Assembly: GCF_008727735.1 (NCBI RefSeq)
Contig: NZ_CP044227.1
Location: 1 to 64,000 of the forward strand
Source of the DNA: Flintibacter sp. KGMB00164
Lineage (GTDB): Bacteria > Bacillota > Clostridia > Oscillospirales > Oscillospiraceae
DNA: 64,000 bases
Direction: 5' to 3'
Shown here: piece after piece, positions 56,468 through 64,000 of the stretch
Position numbering within the stretch: the first letter of the stretch is position 1
How the letters are laid out: each line of letters opens with the position of its first letter
Notes under the pieces: generated by a model
What the model saw: only the letters and a program-made list of their open reading frames with translations
The model's database searches: none
What the model was told of the DNA's origin: nothing
Translations under genes and position numbers: made by a program

Positions 56468-56484
56468 CGTGATAACAGATCACG
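56468..56484. promoter_or_regulatory. Candidate operator upstream of ftsH
   Basis: A perfect 17-base interrupted palindrome CGTGAT-aacag-ATCACG lies 40 bases upstream of the ftsH start. An AT-rich stretch at 56400-56465 probably holds the promoter. The binding protein is unknown. Confidence 0.5.
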
Positions 56485-56523
56485 TTTCTTCCCCAAGGGG
56501 AGATCAGAAAGGATGGAGCTTTT

Positions 56524-58341
56524 ATGCAGGAAGTGAAAAAACCTTCCAAGCGCCCCCTAGTTTTCTATTATCTCATTGGTATGCTTATTTTAATGGTGCT
56601 GAACATGACGTTTTTCCCGGCAGTGCTGGAAAAACAGGTTCAGGAGGTGAGCTACTCCACCTTCATGTCCATGACCTATGAGGACAACATCGGTCTGGTG
56701 CAGATCGAAGGGGATGAGATCACCTTTACCGACAAGGCTCAGGAGAAGATTTACAAGACTACCGCCATCGACAGCGATACCGAGATGGTCCAGCGGGTCT
56801 ATGAGCACGGCGGCGATATCAACCGCATCGATACCCAGCCCGGACTGCTCACCTCCATTCTGGTGGGGTGGGTGCTGCCACTGGTGCCCTTCCTGCTCAT
56901 TGGCTACTTTATCCGCAAGCGGATGCAGAAGAGCATGGGCGGCGCGGACGGCATGATGTTCGGTATGGGCGGCGGCTCAGGCGCCAAGGTATATGTCCCC
57001 TCCTCCAGCGGCATCCGCTTTGCCGACGTGGCCGGTGAGGACGAGGCCAAGGAGCTGCTCAGCGAAATCGTGGACTTCCTCCACGACCCCGCCAAGTACG
57101 CCGCCATCGGCGCCAAGCTGCCCAAGGGTGCGCTGCTGGTAGGCCCTCCGGGCACCGGCAAAACCCTGCTGGCCAAGGCTGTGGCCGGTGAGGCCAACGT
57201 CCCCTTCTTCTCCATCGCAGGCAGCGAATTTGTGGAGATGTTCGTAGGCCGGGGCGCCGCCAAGGTGCGCGACCTCTTTAAGCAGGCCAACGAGAAGGCC
57301 CCCTGTATCGTCTTTATCGACGAGATCGATACCATCGGCAAAAAGCGTGACGGTCAGCTGGCCGGCAACGACGAACGGGAGCAGACCCTCAACCAGCTGC
57401 TCACCGAGATGGACGGCTTTGACGGCTCCAAGGGCGTGGTGGTGCTGGCCGCCACCAACCGCCCCGACAGTCTGGACCCCGCCCTGCTGCGTCCCGGCCG
57501 CTTTGACCGGCGTATTCCCGTGGAGCTGCCCGACCTCCAGGGCCGCATTGAGATCCTGAAGGTCCATGCCCGGAAGATCCGTCTGGCGGAGGACGTGGAC
57601 TTTGAACCTATCGCCAAGACCGCTGCCGGTGCCTCCGGCGCGGAGCTGGCCAATATCGTCAACGAGGCCGCCCTGCGGGCGGTACGGTCGGGACGGCAGT
57701 TTGCCACCCAGGAGGACCTGCAGGAGAGCGTGGAGGTGGTCATCGCGGGCTACCAGAAGAAGAGCCGGGTGCTCTCCGACGAGGAGAAAAAGATCGTGGC
57801 GTACCACGAGGTGGGCCACGCCCTGGTGGCTGCGCTGCAGAACCACTCCGCTCCGGTGCAGAAGATCACCATTATTCCCCGAACCTCCGGCGCCCTGGGT
57901 TATACCCTCCAGGTAGACGACGGCGACCACTTCCTTATGTCCAAGGATGAACTGCTCAACAAGATTGCCACCTACACCGGCGGCCGGGCCGCTGAGCAGC
58001 TGGTCTTCCACTCCATCACCACTGGAGCCTTCAACGACATTGAACAGGCCACCAAGCTGGCCCGGTCTATGATCTCCCGCTTCGGCATGAGCGAGGAGTT
58101 TGGTTTTGTGGCCTTTGAGACGGTGAGCAACCAGTACCTGGGCGGTGACGCCTCCCTGGCCTGCTCCCCCGAGACCCAGGCCCGTATCGACAAGAAGGTT
58201 ACCCAGCTGGTGGATGAACAGTACCAGAAGGCTATGGAGCTGCTGAAGGAAAACGAGGGCAAGCTCCATGAAATTGCCGGGTACCTCTATGAGCATGAGA
58301 CCATCACCGGACAGGAGTTTATGGACATTTTGAATCGGTAA
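56524..58341 (+). CDS. ftsH: ATP-dependent zinc metalloprotease FtsH
   Basis: Membrane AAA+ protease that degrades membrane and regulatory proteins; 605 residues. Two membrane segments near residues 15-33 and 107-126. AAA+ part: Walker [15 protein letters not shown] near 205, Walker [13 protein letters not shown] near 262, [23 protein letters not shown]. Zinc site HEVGH near 426 and the downstream Asp in [10 protein letters not shown]. The pore motif reads [15 protein letters not shown] terminator follows the stop. Confidence 0.97.
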   Translation: MQEVKKPSKRPLVFYYLIGMLILMVLNMTFFPAVLEKQVQEVSYSTFMSMTYEDNIGLVQIEGDEITFTDKAQEKIYKTTAIDSDTEMVQRVYEHGGDINRIDTQPGLLTSILVGWVLPLVPFLLIGYFIRKRMQKSMGGADGMMFGMGGGSGAKVYVPSSSGIRFADVAGEDEAKELLSEIVDFLHDPAKYAAIGAKLPKGALLVGPPGTGKTLLAKAVAGEANVPFFSIAGSEFVEMFVGRGAAKVRDLFKQANEKAPCIVFIDEIDTIGKKRDGQLAGNDEREQTLNQLLTEMDGFDGSKGVVVLAATNRPDSLDPALLRPGRFDRRIPVELPDLQGRIEILKVHARKIRLAEDVDFEPIAKTAAGASGAELANIVNEAALRAVRSGRQFATQEDLQESVEVVIAGYQKKSRVLSDEEKKIVAYHEVGHALVAALQNHSAPVQKITIIPRTSGALGYTLQVDDGDHFLMSKDELLNKIATYTGGRAAEQLVFHSITTGAFNDIEQATKLARSMISRFGMSEEFGFVAFETVSNQYLGGDASLACSPETQARIDKKVTQLVDEQYQKAMELLKENEGKLHEIAGYLYEHETITGQEFMDILNR

Positions 58342-58351
58342 TATCTTGTTT

Positions 58352-58390
58352 CCCCCAGGGCTTGTCCCTGGGGGAGCTTTTTTGTTTTTT
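58352..58390 (+). terminator. Terminator after ftsH
   Basis: Arms CCCCCAGGG (58352-58360) and CCCTGGGGG (58366-58374), then AGC and a T-rich tract, ten bases after the stop. Confidence 0.9.
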
Positions 58391-58980
58391 GGACGGGTGT
58401 TACTTTCTGCTCGCACAGAAAGTAACCAAAGATGCGCCAAGGGGTGTTCTTCCGATGAGCGCTGCGCCTTTGCTTGCGCTCATAGTCAGCCCACCCCCTG
58501 GACCCCCATTTACGGGGGACGCCCTCCAGGGAGATGGGTTATGACCTCCCGGCGGACCTGAAACAAGCTCCGCAGTTCTTTTTGCCTCGGCCCACTGGGG
58601 CCTTCGAATTGGAAAATTGAAAGATGTGCGCTTGAAATAACACCGCCTACTCTGGCAAAACTGTGGCAGCTGGTCCGTTCGACCAGTGCCGCACCAAACA
58701 GGTAGGCAGGCACCAGGCGGTGTACATATAAAGTGACAATGCCTTCAAATTTTGATAGTAAAAGGGCCTAAGGCCCGGGAGTAGAATGGAGCACAGTCAA
58801 AACTTAGGCCGCCGGGGACTACGAAACAACCGAAGGGACACGCTCCCGTAGCCGGGGGGGCTGGGGGGCAGATGACTGTGAGCGCCCGCTGCGCGTAGGC
58901 GCTCACCGGAAGCGGCCCCCAGTCACTCTTTGGTTCCTTTCTGGTGATCCAGAAAGGAACCCGCCCCGCAGGGCGGAACC
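58391..58980 (-). repeat. Family A structured repeat, copy A11 (reverse)
   Basis: Left hairpin GTTACTTTCTG / CAGAAAGTAAC. Right outer GGTTCCTTTCTG / CAGAAAGGAACC, right end CCGCCCCGCAGGGCGGAACC intact. It lies between ftsH and the CBS gene (convergent) and is followed by copy B12. Confidence 0.85.
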
Positions 58981-58989
58981 TTCTCCATA

Positions 58990-59108
58990 AAAAAGGTGGG
59001 AGCGACGCAGAATGTCACTCCCACAAAAAGTCTCTCTTACGGGCGCAGAAGGGAAACGAAGTTTCCCACAAAGCTTTTTTGCCTACTTTTTTCTCCGAAA
59101 AAAGTAGG
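58990..59108 (-). repeat. Family B repeat, copy B12 (abuts CBS gene stop)
   Basis: On the minus strand it starts right after TAA: CCTACTTTTTTC with its complement, hairpin GGGAAAC-ttc-GTTTCCC, CGCCCGTAAG, and terminal hairpin GTGGGAGTGACA / TGCGTCGCTCCCAC followed by CTTTTTT. Confidence 0.82.
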
Positions 59109-59537
59109 TTACCGGCGGACGATGTTTTCCGAAATCTCCCCCAGCGCCTGAGCGGCCTCCATATCAAAGCACTGGCTGCGGGCCAGGTCGGCCAGAGAGA
59201 CGATGCCCACCAGCTTTCCTCCCTCCACCACCGGCAGGCGGCGCACCTGCTGGCGGGCCATGAGCTGGGTGGCGGCCCGGCAGTCGTCCTGGGGCGACAC
59301 CGTGGCGCACCCCCGGGTCATGATCTCCCGCACCAGGGTCTGGGCGGGGTCCTCCTCGGCGGCCACACAGCGCAGTACGATATCCCGGTCGGTGACCATG
59401 CCACGCAGCTTCCGGTCCTCCCCGCACACCGGCAGCACGCCCACGTTGTGACGGCTCAGGAGCCGGGCGGCCAGGGCGGCGGAGGAGGTGGGTTCAATGG
59501 TGACCACACTGGGGTTCATCAGATCCTTAACTTGCAC
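59109..59537 (-). CDS. Two-CBS-domain protein
   Basis: 142 residues from GTG 59537: QVKDLMNPSVVTIEPTSSAA begins the first CBS domain and VREIMTRGCATVSPQDDCRA the second; each ends with a motif such as VTDRDIV or VSLADLA. CBS pairs bind adenosine nucleotides and regulate partners or act alone. GTG is chosen because AAGGA lies eight bases upstream and the family starts here; the ATG nine bases earlier is an alternative. No partner gene is adjacent. Confidence 0.85.
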   Translation of the reverse strand: MQVKDLMNPSVVTIEPTSSAALAARLLSRHNVGVLPVCGEDRKLRGMVTDRDIVLRCVAAEEDPAQTLVREIMTRGCATVSPQDDCRAATQLMARQQVRRLPVVEGGKLVGIVSLADLARSQCFDMEAAQALGEISENIVRR

Positions 59538-59734
59538 AGGGATCATCCTTTCCAGACGCACGGCGTCCTGTTTCTGTCAGTATGCCCCGGGCCTGCCTTC
59601 ACCATACCGGCGATTCTTTAAATCAGATTAAGAATTAGACGAGAGTGTCAAAATCCCGTTGCATTCTCCCAGAAAAACAGGTATACTTGCATCATTTCCA
59701 AGCGGTATATTTTACCGCAGAGAGGAGAACCAAC

Positions 59735-61468
59735 TTGAATAACGAAGGAAAAAAGCCCCGGAAAAACCTGAGCAAACCGGGCAAGATCCTCATCAACCTG
59801 CTGGTGACGGCGGTGGTAGGCTTTATCTACTTCTATCTGGGCCTGCCCGCTATTAATCTGCAGTCTCCGGACTTTTACAGCTTCATTTTTGTGCTGTGTC
59901 TGGCCTATGTGGCCTCTGCCCTGGTGACCTCCGGTTTCCGGGACGGCAAGACCTCCGGCAAGGCCCGGGTGGGAGACTACTTCCGCTTTATCAAGCAGCA
60001 GTGCCTGCCGGTGGGCATCTTTATGGTGCTGCTGGTAGTGGTGGCCCTGGTGGGCCAGATCATCTCTCTGCCCATCTTCCGGGCGGGAGCCTACCGGGAT
60101 CTGCTCACTGTGGAGAACGGCACCTTTGCCGAGGATATCAGCCAGATCTCCTTTGACAAGATCCCCACCCTGGACCGGGACAGCGCCGAGTACCTGGGCG
60201 ACCGGCAGATGGGTACCCTCAGCGACATGGTCAGCCAGTTTGAGTACCCCTCCAAGCAGTCGGTGCAGATCAACTATCAGGGCCGGCCGGTGCGGGTCTC
60301 CCCCATTGCCTACGCCGACCTCATCAAGTGGTTTACCAACCGTGGCGAGGGTCTGCCCGCCTATGTGGTGGTGGACATGGTGACCCAGGAAGCCAGTGTG
60401 GTGCGTCTCCAGGAGGGCATGAAGTACTCCTTCTCCGAGCCCCTGAACCGCAACATTATGCGCCATCTCCGCTTCCAGTATCCCACTTATATGTTCGATA
60501 GCCCCAAGTTTGAAATCGACGAGGATGGCCAGCCCTGGTGGATCGCGCCCCGTGTGGTGAAGACCATCGGCCTGTTCGGCGGCACCGACATTAAGGGCGC
60601 GGTGCTCTGTAACGCCATCACCGGCGAGAGCACTTACTACGACATTGCCGACGTGCCCAGCTGGGTGGACAACGTGTACACCCCCCAGCTCATTATGGAG
60701 CAGTACGACTACCATGGCACCCTTATCAACGGCTTTATCAACTCCGTGCTGGGTCAGCGGGACGTGACGGTGACTACCGAAGGGTATAACTACATCGCCC
60801 TCAACGACGATGTGTATGTGTACACCGGCGTCACCTCCGCCAACGCCGACCAGTCCAACCTGGGCTTCCTGCTGAGCAACCAGCGCACCAAGGAGACCCG
60901 TTTCTACGACGCCCCCGGCGCCACCGAGTACGCGGCCATGTCGTCGGCCCAGGGTGTGGTGCAGGATCTGGGCTACACTGCTACCTTCCCTCTGCTGCTC
61001 AACATCGCCGGGGAGCCCACCTACTTCATCCCCCTGAAGGACCAGAGCAGTCTGGTGAAGATGTACGCCATGGTCAACGTGGCCCAGTATCAGATCGTGG
61101 CCACCGGCACCACTGTATCCCAGTGTGAGCAGACCTATGTGCGCCAGCTCTCGGACAAGGGCATCACCAAGCCGGAAGAGGTGCCTCAGACCACCGCCCA
61201 GGGCACCGTGGCGGAGATCCGCTCCGCTGTGCTGGACGGCAACACCTACTACTTTGTCCGCCTGGACGGCGAGCAGGTCTTCTACTCCCTGTCGGCGGCC
61301 AAGAATGAACTGGCTGTCATTCTGAACGTGGGTGACAAGGTGACCATTGAGCACGCAGCTACTGAGGAGGGCGGCTCCATTCTGGACGGTTACTCCCTGA
61401 CCATCGATGGCCGTGCCGCGTCCAACCAGGCCGACACAGGCGAGAATACCGCCCAGCCGGCGGCATAA
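59735..61468 (+). CDS. Membrane protein with large extracytoplasmic domain, unknown function
   Basis: 577 residues from a TTG start with AGAGGAG seven bases upstream. Three hydrophobic segments lie near residues 20-40, 48-63 and 86-107, followed by a long extracytoplasmic part with no motif I know. Phrases such as PQLIMEQYDYHGTLINGFIN and TFPLLLNIAGEPTYFIPLKD suggest an all-beta or mixed fold. It is long and well formed, so surely a gene. It is monocistronic, with a terminator 13 bases after the stop. Confidence 0.82.
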   Translation: MNNEGKKPRKNLSKPGKILINLLVTAVVGFIYFYLGLPAINLQSPDFYSFIFVLCLAYVASALVTSGFRDGKTSGKARVGDYFRFIKQQCLPVGIFMVLLVVVALVGQIISLPIFRAGAYRDLLTVENGTFAEDISQISFDKIPTLDRDSAEYLGDRQMGTLSDMVSQFEYPSKQSVQINYQGRPVRVSPIAYADLIKWFTNRGEGLPAYVVVDMVTQEASVVRLQEGMKYSFSEPLNRNIMRHLRFQYPTYMFDSPKFEIDEDGQPWWIAPRVVKTIGLFGGTDIKGAVLCNAITGESTYYDIADVPSWVDNVYTPQLIMEQYDYHGTLINGFINSVLGQRDVTVTTEGYNYIALNDDVYVYTGVTSANADQSNLGFLLSNQRTKETRFYDAPGATEYAAMSSAQGVVQDLGYTATFPLLLNIAGEPTYFIPLKDQSSLVKMYAMVNVAQYQIVATGTTVSQCEQTYVRQLSDKGITKPEEVPQTTAQGTVAEIRSAVLDGNTYYFVRLDGEQVFYSLSAAKNELAVILNVGDKVTIEHAATEEGGSILDGYSLTIDGRAASNQADTGENTAQPAA

Positions 61469-61480
61469 CTTAAAATCTCA

Positions 61481-61522
61481 AATCAAAGAAGGCCGTCCCG
61501 GCAGGGACGGCCTTCTTTGATT
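61481..61522. terminator. Bidirectional terminator between the unknown gene and ROK gene
   Basis: Perfect arms AATCAAAGAAGGCCGTCCC / GGGACGGCCTTCTTTGATT around GGCA. It serves the two convergent genes. Confidence 0.9.
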
Positions 61523-61524
61523 GC

Positions 61525-62403
61525 TTAGTTCAGATTTTGTTGGACGGTACAGCCCATGCCGATCATGCTGGCCCGGTTGCCCAGCTGAGCAGCGGCCAGA
61601 CGGCAGCCCAAGAAGCTGGACTTCAGTAGGGGATGGACCCGAGCCTCCACCCGGGGCAGGACCTGTGGGGCCTCCATGACCCCGCCGCCTAAAATTACCC
61701 GCTCCGGGGCAAAGGCGTGGATCAGGCCGACCAGACCCAAAGCCACCTCGCCGCACCAGCGGTCCACCAACTGGGACACAGCAGGCTCATCCAGGCGGGC
61801 AAAGATAGCGCGGCCATCGGTGAGGGTGGGATCTAGTTCCCGGGCCATGCGGACCAAGGCGGTGGTGCTGGCGTAACGCTCATAGCTGCCCGAACCCCGG
61901 TCATCGGCCTGCAGATCCTCCGGGTGGACCAACATGCCGCCGAATTCTCCGGCGCTGGCCATGCCCCGGTAGAGCTGCCCATTCAGAATGCAAGCTCCGC
62001 CTACTCCGGTACCATAGCTGACCATAAGGCTGTGGCGGGCCCCCTGGGCCGCGCCGTGGAAGGCCTCGCCCAGAGCGGCAGCGTTGACATCGTTTTCCAC
62101 TGCGGCCGGCACTCCCAGCTCCTGAGTGAGCAGACGGCCCACCTCCATGCCGGTGTAACCGGGGATATTGTCACATAATAGAATACGGCCACTCTCCGGC
62201 TCTACTTCTCCGGCGGTGGACAGGCCTACCCCGTCAATGGGGCCCATAGCACGGACCAGAGTAATCACCCGGTCCAGCACCGCCTGGGCGCCCTCCTGGG
62301 CGTGGGTGGGGGTCTGCTGGGTGTGAGACAGTGCAGTTCCGTCCCACAGGCCGCTTTTAATCATTGTGCCGCCTAAATCAATGCAGGCAATGCGATAAGA
62401 CAT
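61525..62403 (-). CDS. ROK-family sugar kinase without the zinc motif
   Basis: 292 residues. N-terminal CIDLGGTMIKSGL binds ATP phosphate. The catalytic region has VENDVNAAALGEAF with the base Asp, then SYGTGVGG. ROK kinases usually carry a CxCGxxGC zinc site; here the position reads HPEDLQADDRGSGSYERYAS with no cysteine. Such forms exist among beta-glucoside and other kinases. The sugar is unknown. The start at 62403 has AAGGAAGG upstream. Confidence 0.9.
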   Translation of the reverse strand: MSYRIACIDLGGTMIKSGLWDGTALSHTQQTPTHAQEGAQAVLDRVITLVRAMGPIDGVGLSTAGEVEPESGRILLCDNIPGYTGMEVGRLLTQELGVPAAVENDVNAAALGEAFHGAAQGARHSLMVSYGTGVGGACILNGQLYRGMASAGEFGGMLVHPEDLQADDRGSGSYERYASTTALVRMARELDPTLTDGRAIFARLDEPAVSQLVDRWCGEVALGLVGLIHAFAPERVILGGGVMEAPQVLPRVEARVHPLLKSSFLGCRLAAAQLGNRASMIGMGCTVQQNLN

Positions 62404-62462
62404 GCTAGCTTCCTTCCTTATGAGTGAAATTTCTGCCCTCAAGGTACAATACTCTGCGCAAA

Positions 62463-62639
62463 AGAGTGGGAGCGACGGAATACGTCACTCCCACAAAAAG
62501 TTCTCTTACGGGCGCGGAAGGGAAACGAAGTTTCCCACAAAGTTCTTTGCCAAGCTTTCTTTCAAGAAAGCGGTGGGCGCAGAGGCAAAGCGAAGCTTTG
62601 CAGAAGGCTTTTTGCCAACTTTTTTCTCAAAAAAAGTTA
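62463..62639 (-). repeat. Family B repeat, copy B13 (double unit, after pncB)
   Basis: On the minus strand from the pncB stop: CTTTTTTTGAGAAAAAAG, hairpin GCAAAGC-ttc-GCTTTGC, CTTTCTTGAAAGAAAG, hairpin GGGAAAC-ttc-GTTTCCC, CGCCCGTAAG, and terminal hairpin GTGGGAGTGACG / CGTCGCTCCCAC followed by TCTTTTGC. Confidence 0.82.
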
Positions 62640-64000
62640 GTGCATGTCGTGGCTGTTGAGGAGGTTCTGCTTGATGTCCCACAGCTTCTGGCTCAGGTCC
62701 ACATAGTAGTTGTGGGGATTCTCAAAGCGCTTTACCTCGTCCCACAGGGAATCCACCTGCCGCTGGCAGTAGGAGCGGCTGGCCTGGAGGTCGGGCACCT
62801 GATAGACCAGTTCGCCGTTCAGGAAAATGGGGACCATCAGCTCCCGGGCCTCATAGTCGGTGTAGGTCTTGCGCTTCCAGGTGGCGTCGGGGTCAAAGAG
62901 CTCCAGAGGCTGGGTGAAGTCAAACTCCTCGTTGTGCAGGCAGATGAGATCGGCCTCCGCCTTGCCCGTGTCCTTGGAGAAGATACGGTAGATCTTTTTG
63001 AAGTGGGGGGTGGTGATCTTGGCGGCATTTTCGCTGATCTTGATCTTGGGAATGATATTGCCGCTCTCATCCTCGATGGCCACCAGCTTATACACCCCGC
63101 CGAACACCGGCTCGGAGCGGGAGGTGATGAGCCGCTCGCCCACGCCGAAGGAGTCGATACGGGCGCCCTGGCGAACCAGGTCCCGAATGATGTACTCGTC
63201 CAGGGCGTTGGAGGCAAAAATCTTGCAGCTGGTAAGACCCGCCTCGTCCAGCATCTCCCGGGCCTTCCGGGACAGGTAGGTGAGGTCGCCGGAGTCCAGG
63301 CGGATACCGCACTTGGTGATGCCCATGGGCTCCAGCACCTCTTTGAAGGCACGGATGGCATTGGGCACACCGGATTTCAGCACGTTATAGGTGTCCACCA
63401 GCAGGATGGCGTTTTCCGGATAGAGCTGGCAGTAGGTCTTGAAGGCGGTGTACTCGTCGGGGAACATCTGCACCCAGGAGTGGGCCATGGTGCCGGTGGC
63501 GGGAGAGCCGTAGTGCTGGTCGGCCATGGTGCAGGCGGTGGCGGAGCAGCCGGCGATGTAGCTGGCCCGGGCGCCCAGCAGAGCGCCGTCGGGGCCGTGG
63601 GCCCGGCGGGAGCCGAATTCCGCCACCGGGCGGCCCTCGGCGGCCCGGACGATGCGGTTGGACTTGGTGGCGATGAGGCACTGGTGGTTGAGGCACAGCA
63701 GGACAAAAGTCTCAATAAACTGGGCCTGGATGGCGGGGGCGCGCACGGTAAGGATGGGTTCACCGGGGAAGATGGGGGTGCCCTCGGGCACAGCCCAGAT
63801 GTCGCCGGTAAAGCGGAAGGTGCGCAGATAATCTAAAAACTCCGGGGCAAAGCAGCCCTTGGACTGGAGGTAAGCGATGTCCTCCTCGTCAAAGCACAGG
63901 TTCTCGATGTACTCCACCACCTGGGCCAGGCCCGCCGCAATGGCGAAGCCTCCCTTGTCGGGGACGGAGCGGTAAAACACGTCAAAGTAACAGATCCGGT
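62637..64000 (-). CDS. pncB: Nicotinate phosphoribosyltransferase (N-terminus beyond window)
   Basis: Salvages nicotinate into NAD synthesis by making nicotinate mononucleotide. The reading frame stays open to the right edge; the last visible residues (RICYFDVFYRSVPDKGGFAI) belong to the family's N-terminal part, so perhaps 20-30 residues are missing. Key segments are EFGSRRAHGPDGALLGARA with the catalytic His, LVDTYNVLKSGVPNAI and GIRLDSGDLTYLSRKAR. Its TAA sits at the base of a family B palindrome. Confidence 0.95.
   Translation of the reverse strand, partial: RICYFDVFYRSVPDKGGFAIAAGLAQVVEYIENLCFDEEDIAYLQSKGCFAPEFLDYLRTFRFTGDIWAVPEGTPIFPGEPILTVRAPAIQAQFIETFVLLCLNHQCLIATKSNRIVRAAEGRPVAEFGSRRAHGPDGALLGARASYIAGCSATACTMADQHYGSPATGTMAHSWVQMFPDEYTAFKTYCQLYPENAILLVDTYNVLKSGVPNAIRAFKEVLEPMGITKCGIRLDSGDLTYLSRKAREMLDEAGLTSCKIFASNALDEYIIRDLVRQGARIDSFGVGERLITSRSEPVFGGVYKLVAIEDESGNIIPKIKISENAAKITTPHFKKIYRIFSKDTGKAEADLICLHNEEFDFTQPLELFDPDATWKRKTYTDYEARELMVPIFLNGELVYQVPDLQASRSYCQRQVDSLWDEVKRFENPHNYYVDLSQKLWDIKQNLLNSHDMH

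Overview
The window reads as a chromosomal origin-proximal segment of a GC-rich Firmicute. The order dnaA-oriC-dnaN-yaaA-recF-remB-gyrB-gyrA is the standard Firmicutes origin block. The T-box upstream of glyS, the yaaO-holB-ricT remnant, the miaB-mutS-mutL-miaA-hfq block and the yggS-sepF-divIVA block all fit Clostridia. Codon use and gene content suggest Oscillospiraceae (Flavonifractor/Lawsonibacter-like); that genus-level placement is inference. No rRNA, tRNA, CRISPR array, transposase or prophage gene was seen.

Layout. 1-11.6 kb: origin block plus two small SHOCT-type membrane proteins. 12.3-14.5 kb: rnhA and T-box-controlled glyS. 14.7-18.7 kb (minus strand): a small HTH/membrane-protein pair with a two-operator promoter, a VWA + MoxR ATPase pair, and an AEC transporter. 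18.8-25 kb (minus): ricT, holB, a yaaO-like PLP decarboxylase and an LTA-synthase-like enzyme. 25.9-31.2 kb (minus): an M23 peptidase, a polytopic membrane protein and typA. 31.4-31.7 kb: a small membrane protein behind a promoter with LexA-type boxes. 32.5-38.2 kb (minus): a cell-wall cluster, namely an alanine-racemase-like protein lacking its catalytic residues, a D-aspartate-ligase-like ATP-grasp enzyme, an Asp/Glu racemase and a streptococcal-type MurE with an extra C-terminal domain. 38.5-48.7 kb: miaB, mutS, mutL, an unknown gene, miaA and hfq. 48.8-54.6 kb: the division cluster (HlyD-like, yggS, sepF, divIVA), rluD/lspA, and a radical-SAM activase. 54.6-64 kb: a cytidylate-kinase-like protein, queT, ftsH, a CBS protein, an unknown membrane protein, a ROK kinase and a truncated nicotinate phosphoribosyltransferase.

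The most unusual content is non-coding. Two repeat families occupy most intergenic gaps. Family A has 11 copies of about 570-670 bp. It has GC-rich terminal inverted repeats and several nested hairpins whose arms differ between copies but stay complementary. Family B has 14 copies of about 40-185 bp. Its A/T-rich palindrome starts at, or contains, the stop codon of the preceding gene in 12 of 14 cases, and its last hairpin can look like an intrinsic terminator. A and B share the same junction sequence at three loci. The two families are described from sequence only; I cannot match them to a named element.

How the genes work together. The window covers replication initiation and topology, mismatch repair, tRNA i6A/ms2i6A modification, division-site selection and envelope building. 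The MurE / Asp racemase / D-Asp ligase set points to a peptidoglycan with L-Lys-type stem peptides and a D-Asp bridge, which is a testable prediction.
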